Assembly: GCF_028748185.1 (NCBI RefSeq)
Contig: NZ_CP118164.1
Coordinates: 2,232,001 to 2,296,000 of the forward strand
Direction: 5' to 3'
DNA length: 64,000 nucleotides
DNA from: Bremerella sp. P1
GTDB lineage: Bacteria > Planctomycetota > Planctomycetia > Pirellulales > Pirellulaceae
Shown here: one piece after another, positions 35,963 to 47,843 of the stretch
How the letters are laid out: every line of letters starts with the position of its first letter
Position numbering within the stretch: the stretch's first letter is position 1
Notes under the pieces: model-generated
What the model saw: only the letters and a program-made list of their open reading frames with translations
Database searches by the model: none
What the model was told of the DNA's origin: nothing
Position numbers and translations under genes: made by a program

Positions 35963-37576
35963 TTAGCTTCCGCAGGTGCTGCAACCGCCGCAGCTGCTGC
36001 ATGGCGAACCACAAGCAGGAACCTGGATGGTCTTAGGAACCATCTTGCAGACGGCAACTTCAACTTCTTCGGTCACGGTGTGTGGAACCATGACGGTGTA
36101 GGTGCAAACCTTGTCTTCGTACACGTTCTTGTAGGTCGTCACTGGGACTTCCTTGGTACGAGTTTCCGTGTTGCAGACCATGTACTTAACTTCCTTGGTC
36201 TTGGTTTCAGGAACCATCGTGCACACCTTGTAGGTGTACTCTTGTTCCTGTGGAACGCACTCGGTGTACTGCACTTCCTTCTGCTTGGTTTCGGTCACGT
36301 AGTTGCAAACCTGGTAGGTGTACTCACGCGTTTCCGGAACACATTCGGTGTACGAGACTTCTTTCTGCTTGGTCTCGGTCACGTAGTTGCAGACCTGGTA
36401 GGTGTATTCACGAGTTTCGGGAACACAAACCTTGTGCTTGACTTCCTTGGTCAGCGTTTCAGGAACCATCTTGCACACTTGGTAGGTGTACTCTTTGGTT
36501 TCTGGACGGCAGACCATGTGCTTGACTTCCTTCTGCTTGGTCTCGGTGACCATGTTGCAGACCTTGTAAGTCTGGGTACGTTCTTCCGGCTTCATGACGC
36601 ACACGGTGTAGGTGTACGGCACTTCTTCGGTAACCGGCTTCATGACCGTGCATTCGTAGGCTTCTTCGACAACGTTAGGAACCCAAACCTTGCAGGTCGT
36701 TGGGCAACCACAGCAGTCGGTGCTGCACTTGGTCTGCCAGCAGCCACGATCAACGCAGCGCGTCTTGGTAATGGTTTCAGGAACCATCTTGCAAACGGTC
36801 TTGGTACCGGAGCGTTCTTCCTGGTGAGGAACCATCACGGTGCAGGTCTTGGTCTTGGTTTCCCAGACTGGCTTGCTAACCGTGTAGTCGACGACCTTGG
36901 TTTCCCAATCTTGAACCATGACGGTCTTGGTACCGGTCTTGGTTTCGTAGACTGGCTTGCAGACGGTGTATTCAACCAGCTTGGTTTCCCAAGTCGGAAC
37001 CATCACGGTCTTCGTGCCAGTCTTGGTTTCGTAGACAGGCTTCTTGACACAGTAGTCAACCATCTTCGTCTTGGTTACAGGAACCATAACGGTCTTGGTA
37101 CCAGTCTTGGTTTCGTAGACTGGCTTCTTGACACAGTAATCGACCATCTTCGTCTTGGTTACGGGAACCATGACGGTCTTGGTAGCCGTCTTGGTTTCGT
37201 AAACAGGCTTGCACACGGTGTATTCAACGACCTTGGTTTCCCAAGACGGAACGCTCACGGTGTACTCTTTGGTGACGTAGCTCGTTTCAGGAACGCGCTT
37301 GCACACCTTGTAAGTCTTTTCTCGCGTTTCAGGCTTACAAACGGTCTTGGTGACGGTGCGAGTTTCCATCACAGTGGTCGGAACCATCACGGTCTTTTCG
37401 ACCATTTCGACAGGTGCAGCTTCGCCGCACGAAGAACAGGATGCTGTACCACAACCGGTGTCACAGCTGGTTACACATGGCGAAGCACAGCTTGTTCGGC
37501 AGTGCCGCCGGCCCGCTTCCGCGATTTGCGGAATGCTTAAGAAGGCCATCGCTAGAACTAAAACAACACGGAGCAT
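35963..37576 (-). CDS. YTV-repeat cell wall protein
   Basis: A 537-residue exported protein with signal peptide MLRVVLVLAMAFLSIPQIAEA and a mature part starting GRRHCRTSC. It consists almost wholly of short repeats: first units of the type TKTVMVP-x-x-[TE]TK-x-V-[DE]-Y (about residues 70-270), then a Cys-rich spacer, then EYTYQVC/ETKTKEV units. This is the planctomycete YTV domain; YTV proteins were found in the proteinaceous wall of Rhodopirellula. It has many cysteines, suggesting disulfide cross-linking. The sequence has no other catalytic domain. Start 37576 keeps the signal peptide; 37663 does not. Confidence 0.9.
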   Translation of the reverse strand: MLRVVLVLAMAFLSIPQIAEAGRRHCRTSCASPCVTSCDTGCGTASCSSCGEAAPVEMVEKTVMVPTTVMETRTVTKTVCKPETREKTYKVCKRVPETSYVTKEYTVSVPSWETKVVEYTVCKPVYETKTATKTVMVPVTKTKMVDYCVKKPVYETKTGTKTVMVPVTKTKMVDYCVKKPVYETKTGTKTVMVPTWETKLVEYTVCKPVYETKTGTKTVMVQDWETKVVDYTVSKPVWETKTKTCTVMVPHQEERSGTKTVCKMVPETITKTRCVDRGCWQTKCSTDCCGCPTTCKVWVPNVVEEAYECTVMKPVTEEVPYTYTVCVMKPEERTQTYKVCNMVTETKQKEVKHMVCRPETKEYTYQVCKMVPETLTKEVKHKVCVPETREYTYQVCNYVTETKQKEVSYTECVPETREYTYQVCNYVTETKQKEVQYTECVPQEQEYTYKVCTMVPETKTKEVKYMVCNTETRTKEVPVTTYKNVYEDKVCTYTVMVPHTVTEEVEVAVCKMVPKTIQVPACGSPCSSCGGCSTCGS

Positions 37577-37859
37577 TTTCAATCTTTCCCCCAGAAACTT
37601 TCTGAAAACAAGTAGGCCTAAAGGGTGTCTCACCCGACACCTCTTCAACAGTAGGTTATTCATCAGCTTTAACTGGCAAAGTTCGATTTTAACGGCTGCG
37701 ATGACCAGGATAAATTAGGTTCTTGTGTATTTTGGGCAAAATATATAATCGCTATACACATCCAACCTGAGGGAGGGGCAGATTCGCAAGTTGCGGGGTG
37801 TTATTAACAATGCATACGAATTGTCCCTCGCTCGTCTGCCCGATTGAGGATCTTCAACG

Positions 37860-38786
37860 GTGCGTGCCAAACGAACATGCTGCCTCATCATTTCCGCGCT
37901 CGGTCTTCTGGCCGCGGCCGGTGGCATTACTGCATCCGTCGTGCCAACATTGCTTCCAAGTCCAGCAATGACAACGATTTTTGCAATCTTGGCCATCGCC
38001 ATTAGCGTGACCGCCCTGGTGGCATTAAGACACAGCGAAGACGACGCAAACCCGAATGTAAGTCATCTCACACAAGAGAATCTGCAGCTCAAGCTCGAGC
38101 TGGAAACGCTCCGCGACCTGCATGCTCAGCTATTGGAAGATAAAGCGTTTCTGCAGTTTATGCGGGCGGATCAGGATCACGAGCGACAACTCCTGGCCCT
38201 CGATCTACATGATTTGAGTTTGCCGAATCTGACGTCTGCGTTATTTCAGATGGAAGCTCTTCATCAACGACTCGACGGCATGGACGACTCGCTCGAAGCC
38301 ACAATCGACCTGCTTCGCGAAAGCTTGTATCAAACGCGACGCGTCATGAACTGCATGTCGCCCACGCTCGTTCAAGACGAAGGAGTTGTCGCCAGCTTGC
38401 AGCGTTTGGCCGAACACTTGGAAGCAACGGTTGAAAGCGTACGGTTTCATCACGATGTCGAATTCGATCGCCTCGCTCCCCTGTGCGAATGCGCCCTGAT
38501 TCAACTCGTTCGCGAAGCGTTCGATCAGATCCGCCGCAATCGATTCGCCCAGAACGTGGAAGTGGAACTGATCCAAGAGGACGACCGGCTTCAGCTGAGC
38601 ATTTCCGATGACGGTCACGGCGACTTGGCCGACAGTCCGCGGATTCAGGATTGCCTGGAGATTCTGTCAGGCCACCAGGCAGCCACCCACCCGCAAGCGC
38701 CTGGACAGATCATGCGGGTAGAGTTTTCCGTCACCGATTTGATTCAATCGGACACGATCAAGGAAAAATCGCGAGCATTCAGTTGA
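37860..38786 (+). CDS. Membrane-anchored sensor histidine kinase-like protein (degenerate)
   Basis: A 308-residue protein with two hydrophobic segments (about 7-30 and 37-55), a coiled-coil linker, then DHERQLLALDLHDLSLPNLTSA, which matches the NarL-type (HisKA_3) dimerisation/phosphoacceptor pattern. The ATPase part is weak: LVREAFDQIRRNR at the N-box lacks the usual Asn, though ISDDGHGD is a fair G1 box. It may be an inactive or atypical kinase. The start is GTG 37860 with TGAGGA upstream. No response regulator is adjacent. Confidence 0.65.
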   Translation: MRAKRTCCLIISALGLLAAAGGITASVVPTLLPSPAMTTIFAILAIAISVTALVALRHSEDDANPNVSHLTQENLQLKLELETLRDLHAQLLEDKAFLQFMRADQDHERQLLALDLHDLSLPNLTSALFQMEALHQRLDGMDDSLEATIDLLRESLYQTRRVMNCMSPTLVQDEGVVASLQRLAEHLEATVESVRFHHDVEFDRLAPLCECALIQLVREAFDQIRRNRFAQNVEVELIQEDDRLQLSISDDGHGDLADSPRIQDCLEILSGHQAATHPQAPGQIMRVEFSVTDLIQSDTIKEKSRAFS

Positions 38787-38877
38787 TCTGCATCTTAAAG
38801 ATCGGCTAAGCAGTTATACTGGTAGTCAATTGCCTGCCCCGGTTTTGCTCCTTCGATTCCCCTGCTCTCTTGTTATC

Positions 38878-39627
38878 ATGCGCGTCGCCCTTTTCGTTCC
38901 TTGCTATATCGATCAACTCTACCCGCGCGTTGCCATGGCCACATTAGAGCTGCTGGAGCAACTGGGAGTCGACGTTGATTTTCCGGAAGCCCAAACATGC
39001 TGTGGGCAGCCCATGCTCAATAGCGGCTGCGACACCGATGCCTTGCCGTTGGCCCAGCGGTTTGTCGAAATCTTCTCTGGCTACGACGCCATCGTTTGTC
39101 CCAGTGGTAGCTGCGTGTCGATGGTGAAGAACCACTACGACCACCTGCTGCACAACGACGAGAAGTACGACACCATTCGCACGCAGGTCTACGAACTGTG
39201 CGAGTTCCTGGTCGACGTGCTGAAGGTTGAATCGCTGCCGGTCAAGTTTCCTTACAAGGTGGGCCTGCATTCAAGCTGCCACGGCTTGCGTGAACTTCGC
39301 CTGGCCAGCGATAGCGAACTGAACGCACCTGAGTTCAATAAGCCGCGTCAACTGCTCGCGCTGTTGGATGGTGTCGAGTTTGCCGAACTGAAACGAAAAG
39401 ACGAGTGCTGTGGCTTTGGTGGCACGTTTGCGGTTTCTGAAGAAGCGGTCAGCTGCACGATGGGCCGCGACCGGATCGCCGACCATCTTCAGGCCGGCAC
39501 CCAGGTTCTCACCGCTGGCGACATGTCCTGCTTGATGCACCTGGCAGGTCTGATCAAACGCGAGAAGCAGCCCATCCGCGTCATGCATATAGCCGAGATC
39601 CTCGCCGGATACGAGGTACCCCAATGA
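38878..39627 (+). CDS. lutA: L-lactate oxidation protein LutA (Fe-S oxidoreductase)
   Basis: A 249-residue protein with two cysteine-rich CCG domains (TCCGQP near residue 40, ECCGFGG near 178), as in LutA/GlpC-type subunits. With LutB and LutC it oxidises L-lactate to pyruvate, feeding electrons into the respiratory chain. The ATG at 38878 is the family start (MRVALFVPCYIDQLYP). The stop overlaps the lutB start (ATGA), implying translational coupling. Confidence 0.9.
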   Translation: MRVALFVPCYIDQLYPRVAMATLELLEQLGVDVDFPEAQTCCGQPMLNSGCDTDALPLAQRFVEIFSGYDAIVCPSGSCVSMVKNHYDHLLHNDEKYDTIRTQVYELCEFLVDVLKVESLPVKFPYKVGLHSSCHGLRELRLASDSELNAPEFNKPRQLLALLDGVEFAELKRKDECCGFGGTFAVSEEAVSCTMGRDRIADHLQAGTQVLTAGDMSCLMHLAGLIKREKQPIRVMHIAEILAGYEVPQ

Positions 39628-41018
39628 GCGCCATAAAAAGCTACGATCACCCAACCAACGCCAACCAGTTCAACAAAGACCAGGAACGTACCCATTGGCA
39701 TGATTCGTCGCTGTGGTTCATCCGCGAAAAGCGCGACCGCATGTCAAAGAGCTTGCCCGAATGGGAAACGCTTCGCTCGTGTGCTTCTCAAATCAAAGCC
39801 CACACCGTCAGCAAGCTGGCCGACTACCTGGAAGAGTTTGAGAAGAACGCGACAGCCCGCGGGGTGACCGTCCACTGGGCGAAAGACGCCGAAGAACACA
39901 ATCGCATCGTGCTCGAGATTCTACAAAAGCACGAAGCCAAGCGGATCGTTAAGTCGAAGTCGATGCTGACCGAAGAGTGCCACTTGAATCCGTGGCTCGA
40001 GAAGCATGGCATCGAAGTGGTCGATACCGACCTGGGAGAGCGCATCGTTCAACTGCGGGAAGAACCACCTTCGCACATCGTGATGCCGGCCATTCACCTG
40101 AAGAAGGAAGATGTCAGCAACACGTTCCACGAACACCTGCATACCGAACAAGGCAATCACGATCCGAACTACCTGACCGAGTCGGCACGCCAGCACTTGC
40201 GGCAGAAGTTTTGCCAGGCCGACGTCGGCATCACGGGGGTCAACTTTGCCATCGCGGAAACCGGCGGCTTTGTGGTCTGCACCAATGAGGGCAACGCCGA
40301 CCTGGGTGTTTCGCTGCCGAAGGTTCACATTGCCTGCATGGGCATCGAGAAGCTGATTCCCAAAGTGGACCACCTCAGTATCTTCCTGCGACTGCTGGCC
40401 CGCAGCGCGACCGGACAGCCGATCACGACGTACTCTTCGCACTTCCATGGTCCCGTGGAAGGAGGCGAACTGCATATCGTGCTGGTCGACAACGGCCGCA
40501 GCAAAATCATGAACAGCGACGACTACCGAAATTCGCTCAAGTGCATTCGGTGTGGTGCGTGTATGAATACGTGCCCCGTCTATCGTCGCAGTGGCGGCCA
40601 CAGCTACGCGGCAACCGTCCCCGGACCGATTGGTTCGATCCTCAATCCGCTACGCGATGCGAAACATCACAAGACGCTGCCGTTTGCCTGTACGCTGTGC
40701 GGCAGCTGCAGCGATGTCTGCCCGGTGAAGATCAACCTGCACGAACAGCTGCTCACGCTTCGCACCGAAGTGAAGAATCAAAAGCAGTTGCCGATGTCGA
40801 AGACGATGCCGATGCGGATCGCGTCGTACGTCTTCCAGCGGCCCAAGCTGTATGCATGGCTGGGGGGCGTCGGTAAGTTCTTCCTGCGAACGATGCCGCG
40901 GTTCCTGATCTACAACTCGCTGAATCCCTGGGGACGTAATCGCGAGATGCCGGAGGCTCCGCCGGAAAGTTTCCGCAAGCAGTACGCCCAACGAGCGAAG
41001 AAGAAAAGCGACAACTGA
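39624..41018 (+). CDS. lutB: L-lactate oxidation iron-sulfur protein LutB
   Basis: A 464-residue protein with the LutB architecture: an N-terminal LUD domain (TEECHLNPWLE, ITGVNFAIAETGGFVV) and a C-terminal pair of 4Fe-4S motifs, CIRCGACMNTCPVYRRSGG (about residue 307) and CTLCGSCSDVCPVKI. It relays electrons within the lactate dehydrogenase complex. It overlaps lutA by four bases and lutC by one (TGATG). Confidence 0.92.
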   Translation: MSAIKSYDHPTNANQFNKDQERTHWHDSSLWFIREKRDRMSKSLPEWETLRSCASQIKAHTVSKLADYLEEFEKNATARGVTVHWAKDAEEHNRIVLEILQKHEAKRIVKSKSMLTEECHLNPWLEKHGIEVVDTDLGERIVQLREEPPSHIVMPAIHLKKEDVSNTFHEHLHTEQGNHDPNYLTESARQHLRQKFCQADVGITGVNFAIAETGGFVVCTNEGNADLGVSLPKVHIACMGIEKLIPKVDHLSIFLRLLARSATGQPITTYSSHFHGPVEGGELHIVLVDNGRSKIMNSDDYRNSLKCIRCGACMNTCPVYRRSGGHSYAATVPGPIGSILNPLRDAKHHKTLPFACTLCGSCSDVCPVKINLHEQLLTLRTEVKNQKQLPMSKTMPMRIASYVFQRPKLYAWLGGVGKFFLRTMPRFLIYNSLNPWGRNREMPEAPPESFRKQYAQRAKKKSDN

Positions 41019-41623
41019 TGAGCAGCAAAGATCACATCCTGAAGTCGGTCCGCAACCAGCTGGTCCCGTCGGCCGACCTGCCAAGCCTGGATCAAGAATG
41101 GATCCAATATGACGATGCCGTTGCCCACTTCGGCGAGGTTCTACAAGCGGTCGGCGGAACGGCGATTGCCGTCGAAGGTATCGATGGCCTGACGGAAGAA
41201 CTCGCCAAGGTTCCTGCTTATACGGAAGCGAAGAAGACCGTCAGCTGCATCGAGGGGCTTGTGGGAACCGTTGACCTGGCGCGCGTCGAAGATCCGCACG
41301 ACCTAGAAGATGTCGACTATGCGGTTCTGCCCGGCGAATTTGCCGTGGCGGAGAATGCTGCGGTCTGGGTCACCGATGCCAATATTCGGCACCGAGTGAT
41401 AGCATTCATTCCGCAACATGTTTCCCTGGTGATCCACTGCCCAGACGGTAAAGTCGAAGATGCCGTCGTGAATAATATGGCCGAAGCCTATCAGCGACTA
41501 ACGTGGGGTCGCAACGAGTTCGGTTGCTTCATCTCGGGACCCTCCAAGACGGCTGACATCGAGCAGTCGCTCGTTATCGGAGCCCATGGAGCGCGTTCGC
41601 TTCACGTCTTTTTTGTCGTCTGA
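41018..41623 (+). CDS. lutC: L-lactate oxidation protein LutC
   Basis: A 201-residue LUD-domain protein, last in the lutABC operon. The C-terminal SGPSKTADIEQSLVIGAHGA is the conserved LutC ending. The start overlaps the lutB stop. Its last 126 bases are also covered by the 3' end of the convergent gene 41498-42382. Confidence 0.9.
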   Translation: MSSKDHILKSVRNQLVPSADLPSLDQEWIQYDDAVAHFGEVLQAVGGTAIAVEGIDGLTEELAKVPAYTEAKKTVSCIEGLVGTVDLARVEDPHDLEDVDYAVLPGEFAVAENAAVWVTDANIRHRVIAFIPQHVSLVIHCPDGKVEDAVVNNMAEAYQRLTWGRNEFGCFISGPSKTADIEQSLVIGAHGARSLHVFFVV

Positions 41624-42382
41624 GCGAGTCACCTCGCTGGCATCTTCGTCGCGGCGATTTCGTTCGCCGCGAGGCGGAATGGCTTCGTGGTCTAGGTCGT
41701 GATCATCATTGGCCATGGCCACGTCGGCAGCCGTTTCGCGCTGACGCCCTTCCCAACGCTGGCGACGACGATTCCATTCTTCCATCTGCTCAGGCGTCGG
41801 CTGAGGACGGTCGCCCCAGCGTCGTCCACGATAATCTTCCTCGCCACGGCGACGACGCGGTGGACCATTGTGCCAATCCCAATCGGGGGTCAGGTCGCGC
41901 GTCTCGCTGTCGACCATGGCGATCTCTTCCGCTGTGACCTGGTAATGGACGATCTCGGCCTGACGGCGGTTTTCGGGAACGCTGCGGATGACCTCGAGCA
42001 TCGCGTAGCCATCTTGCGGGCTCAGGTGGGTGCTGCGGATGGCTCCCACGTCGGTCGTGACCTGGCGATCGACAATGCGGCTCCATTTATCGACCAGGAT
42101 CAGTTCCTGGCGGTTGGTCTTGGCGTCTTTGGCCGGTTCAAGGTCGGTGATCACGAATACCTGACAATCGTCGCCATACTCGGAAACGAATTGTGCCTTG
42201 AGCCGAACGTTGTACTTAACCGGTCCCCACAGCGACTCGCGGGGCATGCTGTAGGCCAAGTACTCTTTCTGAAAATAGGCAACGTAGCTTGGCCCATGCA
42301 TGTAAGCCAACGCACTAAAAAGAACTAACCCAGGCAAAACCACTTGTGTAATTTTGGTCCAGGTAGATTCCTTAAGATTCAT
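41498..42382 (-). CDS. Hypothetical protein overlapping lutC
   Basis: A 294-residue protein with an N-terminal membrane anchor (ITQVVLPGLVLFSALAYMH), a globular middle (residues 35-160) and a long Arg/Asp/Glu-rich C-terminal tail (RRRRGEEDYRGRRWGDR and further). No family recognised. The tail runs 126 bases into the 3' end of lutC on the opposite strand. Because the first 250 residues are outside the overlap and look like real protein, the gene is credible; its true end could have been extended by loss of an earlier stop. Confidence 0.65.
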   Translation of the reverse strand: MNLKESTWTKITQVVLPGLVLFSALAYMHGPSYVAYFQKEYLAYSMPRESLWGPVKYNVRLKAQFVSEYGDDCQVFVITDLEPAKDAKTNRQELILVDKWSRIVDRQVTTDVGAIRSTHLSPQDGYAMLEVIRSVPENRRQAEIVHYQVTAEEIAMVDSETRDLTPDWDWHNGPPRRRRGEEDYRGRRWGDRPQPTPEQMEEWNRRRQRWEGRQRETAADVAMANDDHDLDHEAIPPRGERNRRDEDASEVTRSDDKKDVKRTRSMGSDNERLLDVSRLGGSRDEATELVATPR

Positions 42383-42559
42383 GCTCGTATTTCCTCTGTC
42401 TGAACTGTTCCGGGAGGGAGCGGCAAAGGTGGGTAGGGTGTGGCCGCTCTTTTAGAATTAACCGCACGGAAGCGCGGTAGTTTCGCTCTTCTCGAAACGA
42501 TTCTCGCGGAATTCGAAATCTGGTCAAGTAATTCGTAGGCTTACGAATTAAAAATCAGA

Positions 42560-42892
42560 CTAAACGGGAATCCCCAGATCGCCAGCACGCTTGCGAATCG
42601 CGGCCTCGAAGTAATAGTAGCGGCGCCCTTTATCGTACTTACGAGACCACTGAAAGGTCGAGTAAACCATCTTCAGCTCGAGTCGGTCCTGCTCAACAAG
42701 CTCGACAACCAGGGCAATAAACTCGAATTGCTCGGGAGTACGGGCATAAAGTCCGCGTTCGAGCGTTGTCTTCAGGTTAGGCACGTCGGCCGCGTCGAGC
42801 CGCTGCGGAACGAGCCAACCCTGCCCCAGCGCAAAAGCACTACCGAGAGCAAAACTGCCAGCAATCCATTTCAGCATTTGACGTCGCATCAT
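42560..42892 (-). CDS. Small exported hypothetical protein
   Basis: A 110-residue protein with a signal-like N-terminus (MMRRQMLKWIAGSFALGSAFALGQ) and a soluble part of about 75 residues. RBS GGAGG is visible just upstream (about 42897). No family recognised, though the part with TLERGLYARTPEQFEFIALV looks like a conserved planctomycete protein. Confidence 0.65.
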   Translation of the reverse strand: MMRRQMLKWIAGSFALGSAFALGQGWLVPQRLDAADVPNLKTTLERGLYARTPEQFEFIALVVELVEQDRLELKMVYSTFQWSRKYDKGRRYYYFEAAIRKRAGDLGIPV

Positions 42893-43291
42893 CGACCTCC
42901 TTAGGCACCCGAGAAAATTCGGGGATGATACGTACCAAAATCTGATTTACCCTGACAAGAGCAACAGCCGATAGATTTCCGCTAGCACGCTGTCCAGAAG
43001 CAACAAGGCAACTTTGCGCACCGTTATTTGGAGCAAAAGTGGCAAAGCTTGACTTTATATTTTGAAAGCGTCATACTGCCCTGAAAGGCTTGTTATTGAG
43101 GGGTTGATCCTAACAGGCCTCCGGTTTGAGGACCGCGCTATCCCCGCAAGCGCTGGCTACCCAACTCGAGAGAACCTCTTCTCTCGCATGTCATCTCCCA
43201 CTTGGTGACAGTCTTGGGTTGTCCTACCTCCGCTCGTTTACCGTCGTGATACGCGATGGTATTCGTCCCAATTTGACCAAGGAGCATTCCC
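42893..43291. other. Intergenic gap before the DUF1501 gene
   Basis: This gap of 399 bases lies between divergent genes. It holds a promoter candidate (listed separately) and no credible frame. Nothing else is seen. Confidence 0.5.
43049..43077 (+). promoter_or_regulatory. Sigma70-like promoter candidate for the DUF1501 gene
   Basis: TTGACT (43049-43054) and CATACT (43072-43077) are separated by 17 bases. This is about 215 bases upstream of the DUF1501 start, so a long leader would follow. Confidence 0.35.
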
Positions 43292-44767
43292 ATGCTGGTC
43301 ATTCCTGGAAGTAAAGCGAAGGACGTCTGCGATTCCCACTTGGGACCAACTCGTCGCGATCTGCTGCGCGTCGGTGGTTCTGCCATGCTGGGGCTTTCGC
43401 TTGGGCAAATGCTGAATCTGCAGTCAGGCCAGGCCGTCGCGGCCGAGTCCAGTGCCCATGGAACCAACTTCGGCAAAGCCAAGAGCATCATTCTGGTCTA
43501 CCTACAAGGCGGCCCAAGCCACCTCGACCTGTGGGACCCGAAGGACGACGTGCCGGACAACGTGAAAAGCGTGTTCAAGCGAATCGGCAGCAAAGTGCCT
43601 GGCATGGACCTGACCGAGAACATGCCCAAGCTTGCCCAAGAGACGGACAAGCTCACCCTCATCCGCTCGATGAGCTACACCCCGGTCGGCCTGTTCAATC
43701 ACACAGCCGCCATCTACCAGATGCATACCGGCTACACGGCCGACAAAGTCAGCCCAAGTGGACAGTTAGAACCGCCCACTCCGAAAGACTTCCCGAACTT
43801 CGGCTGCAACATCATCAAATTCAAGCCGCCGGAAGTCCCCATGCTTCCATTCGTGATGATGCCGCGTCCGCTGCAGGAAAGTAACGTCGTCAACAAGTCC
43901 GGCACCGCCGGCTTCCTGGGACGTGCTTACGATCCGTATTATCTCTTCCCATCCGGAGATGATATGGACATGAACAAGATGGACCGCATCAATGTCGACG
44001 ACTTGAAGCTGCGTCCCGAAATCACCAGCACACGCCTGGGACGTCGGGCCCGTCTGCGTGACATGATCAACGCTGGCATGCCAGCACTCGACAAAGCAGT
44101 CGAGTCGTATGATCTGGACAAGTATTACGAAACAGCCCTCAACCTGATCTCCAGTGGTCGGGCACGCGACGCGTTTGATCTTTCCAAGGAAAGTGACAAG
44201 ACCCGCGATCGTTATGGCCGCAACACCTTCGGTCAAAGCCTCCTGCTGGCACGACGCTTGGTCGAAGCAGGTACCCGCGTGGTGGAAGTGATCTGGCCGA
44301 AAGTTGCCAACAGCAACAACCACAGCTGGGATCATCACGTCGACCTGAGCAATCGCATGAAGAACCAGTCGGCACCGATGCTCGACTCGGGTCTCTCTTC
44401 GTTGATTGCCGACCTGGACGACCGCGGCATGCTCGACGAGACCCTCGTGGTTGCTGTCGGCGAGTTTGGTCGAAGTCCACAACGCGGCGTGAGTACATCC
44501 GGCAATAACAACAGTGCCGACGGTCGAGACCACTGGCCTTACTGCTATACCGCTTGCCTGGCAGGTGCTGGTATCGGCCGGGGCAAGGTGTACGGCGAGT
44601 CGGACGATACCGCTTCGGCTCCGAAGAATGATCCCGTCCACCCGACGGAATTGTTAGCCACCATGTACCATGCGATCGGCATCGATCCGCAAACGATCGT
44701 TTACAACCATTTAAATCAGCCCCGCGAGCTAGTGAAGGCCGAAGCCGTTACGGCACTCTTCGGTTAG
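43292..44767 (+). CDS. DUF1501 protein, twin-arginine exported
   Basis: A 491-residue protein of the DUF1501 (sulfatase-fold-like) family. The N-terminus has a twin-arginine signal, [10 protein letters not shown], then a hydrophobic stretch. Conserved family blocks are [29 protein letters not shown] and [17 protein letters not shown]. In planctomycetes such genes usually follow a DUF1549/DUF1553 cytochrome-like gene; here none is adjacent. The ATG at 43292 follows AAGGAG. Confidence 0.88.
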   Translation: MLVIPGSKAKDVCDSHLGPTRRDLLRVGGSAMLGLSLGQMLNLQSGQAVAAESSAHGTNFGKAKSIILVYLQGGPSHLDLWDPKDDVPDNVKSVFKRIGSKVPGMDLTENMPKLAQETDKLTLIRSMSYTPVGLFNHTAAIYQMHTGYTADKVSPSGQLEPPTPKDFPNFGCNIIKFKPPEVPMLPFVMMPRPLQESNVVNKSGTAGFLGRAYDPYYLFPSGDDMDMNKMDRINVDDLKLRPEITSTRLGRRARLRDMINAGMPALDKAVESYDLDKYYETALNLISSGRARDAFDLSKESDKTRDRYGRNTFGQSLLLARRLVEAGTRVVEVIWPKVANSNNHSWDHHVDLSNRMKNQSAPMLDSGLSSLIADLDDRGMLDETLVVAVGEFGRSPQRGVSTSGNNNSADGRDHWPYCYTACLAGAGIGRGKVYGESDDTASAPKNDPVHPTELLATMYHAIGIDPQTIVYNHLNQPRELVKAEAVTALFG

Positions 44768-44818
44768 AACGAACTCCACCCCACTCTTTTCTTTGTTCCT
44801 CCCTTCAGCTTTTCATGA

Positions 44819-44859
44819 AACGGCCTCGGTGATACCCATCCCACCGAGGCCGTTTTTTT
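44819..44859. terminator. Bidirectional terminator between DUF1501 gene and katG
   Basis: ACGGCCTCGGTG pairs with ACCGAGGCCGT around a 12-base loop followed by T7. A-rich 5' flank suits the minus strand as well. Confidence 0.85.
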
Positions 44860-44941
44860 GTAACCCCATAAAGAAAAACGCGTCCCGCCGCATAGCAGCA
44901 AGACGCGTTTTCGGGGGGGAATACGCTGACGATCCGTCGGC

Positions 44942-47843
<2,902 letters not shown>

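Noticed and set aside
36080-37540. A 486-codon plus-strand frame with repeats
   Set aside because: It is antisense to the YTV protein; the apparent repeats only mirror those of the real gene.
35963-37576. Regular repeats that might be a CRISPR array
   Set aside because: The repeats are coding, in frame, of variable spacing and part of the YTV protein; no spacer structure or cas gene is present.
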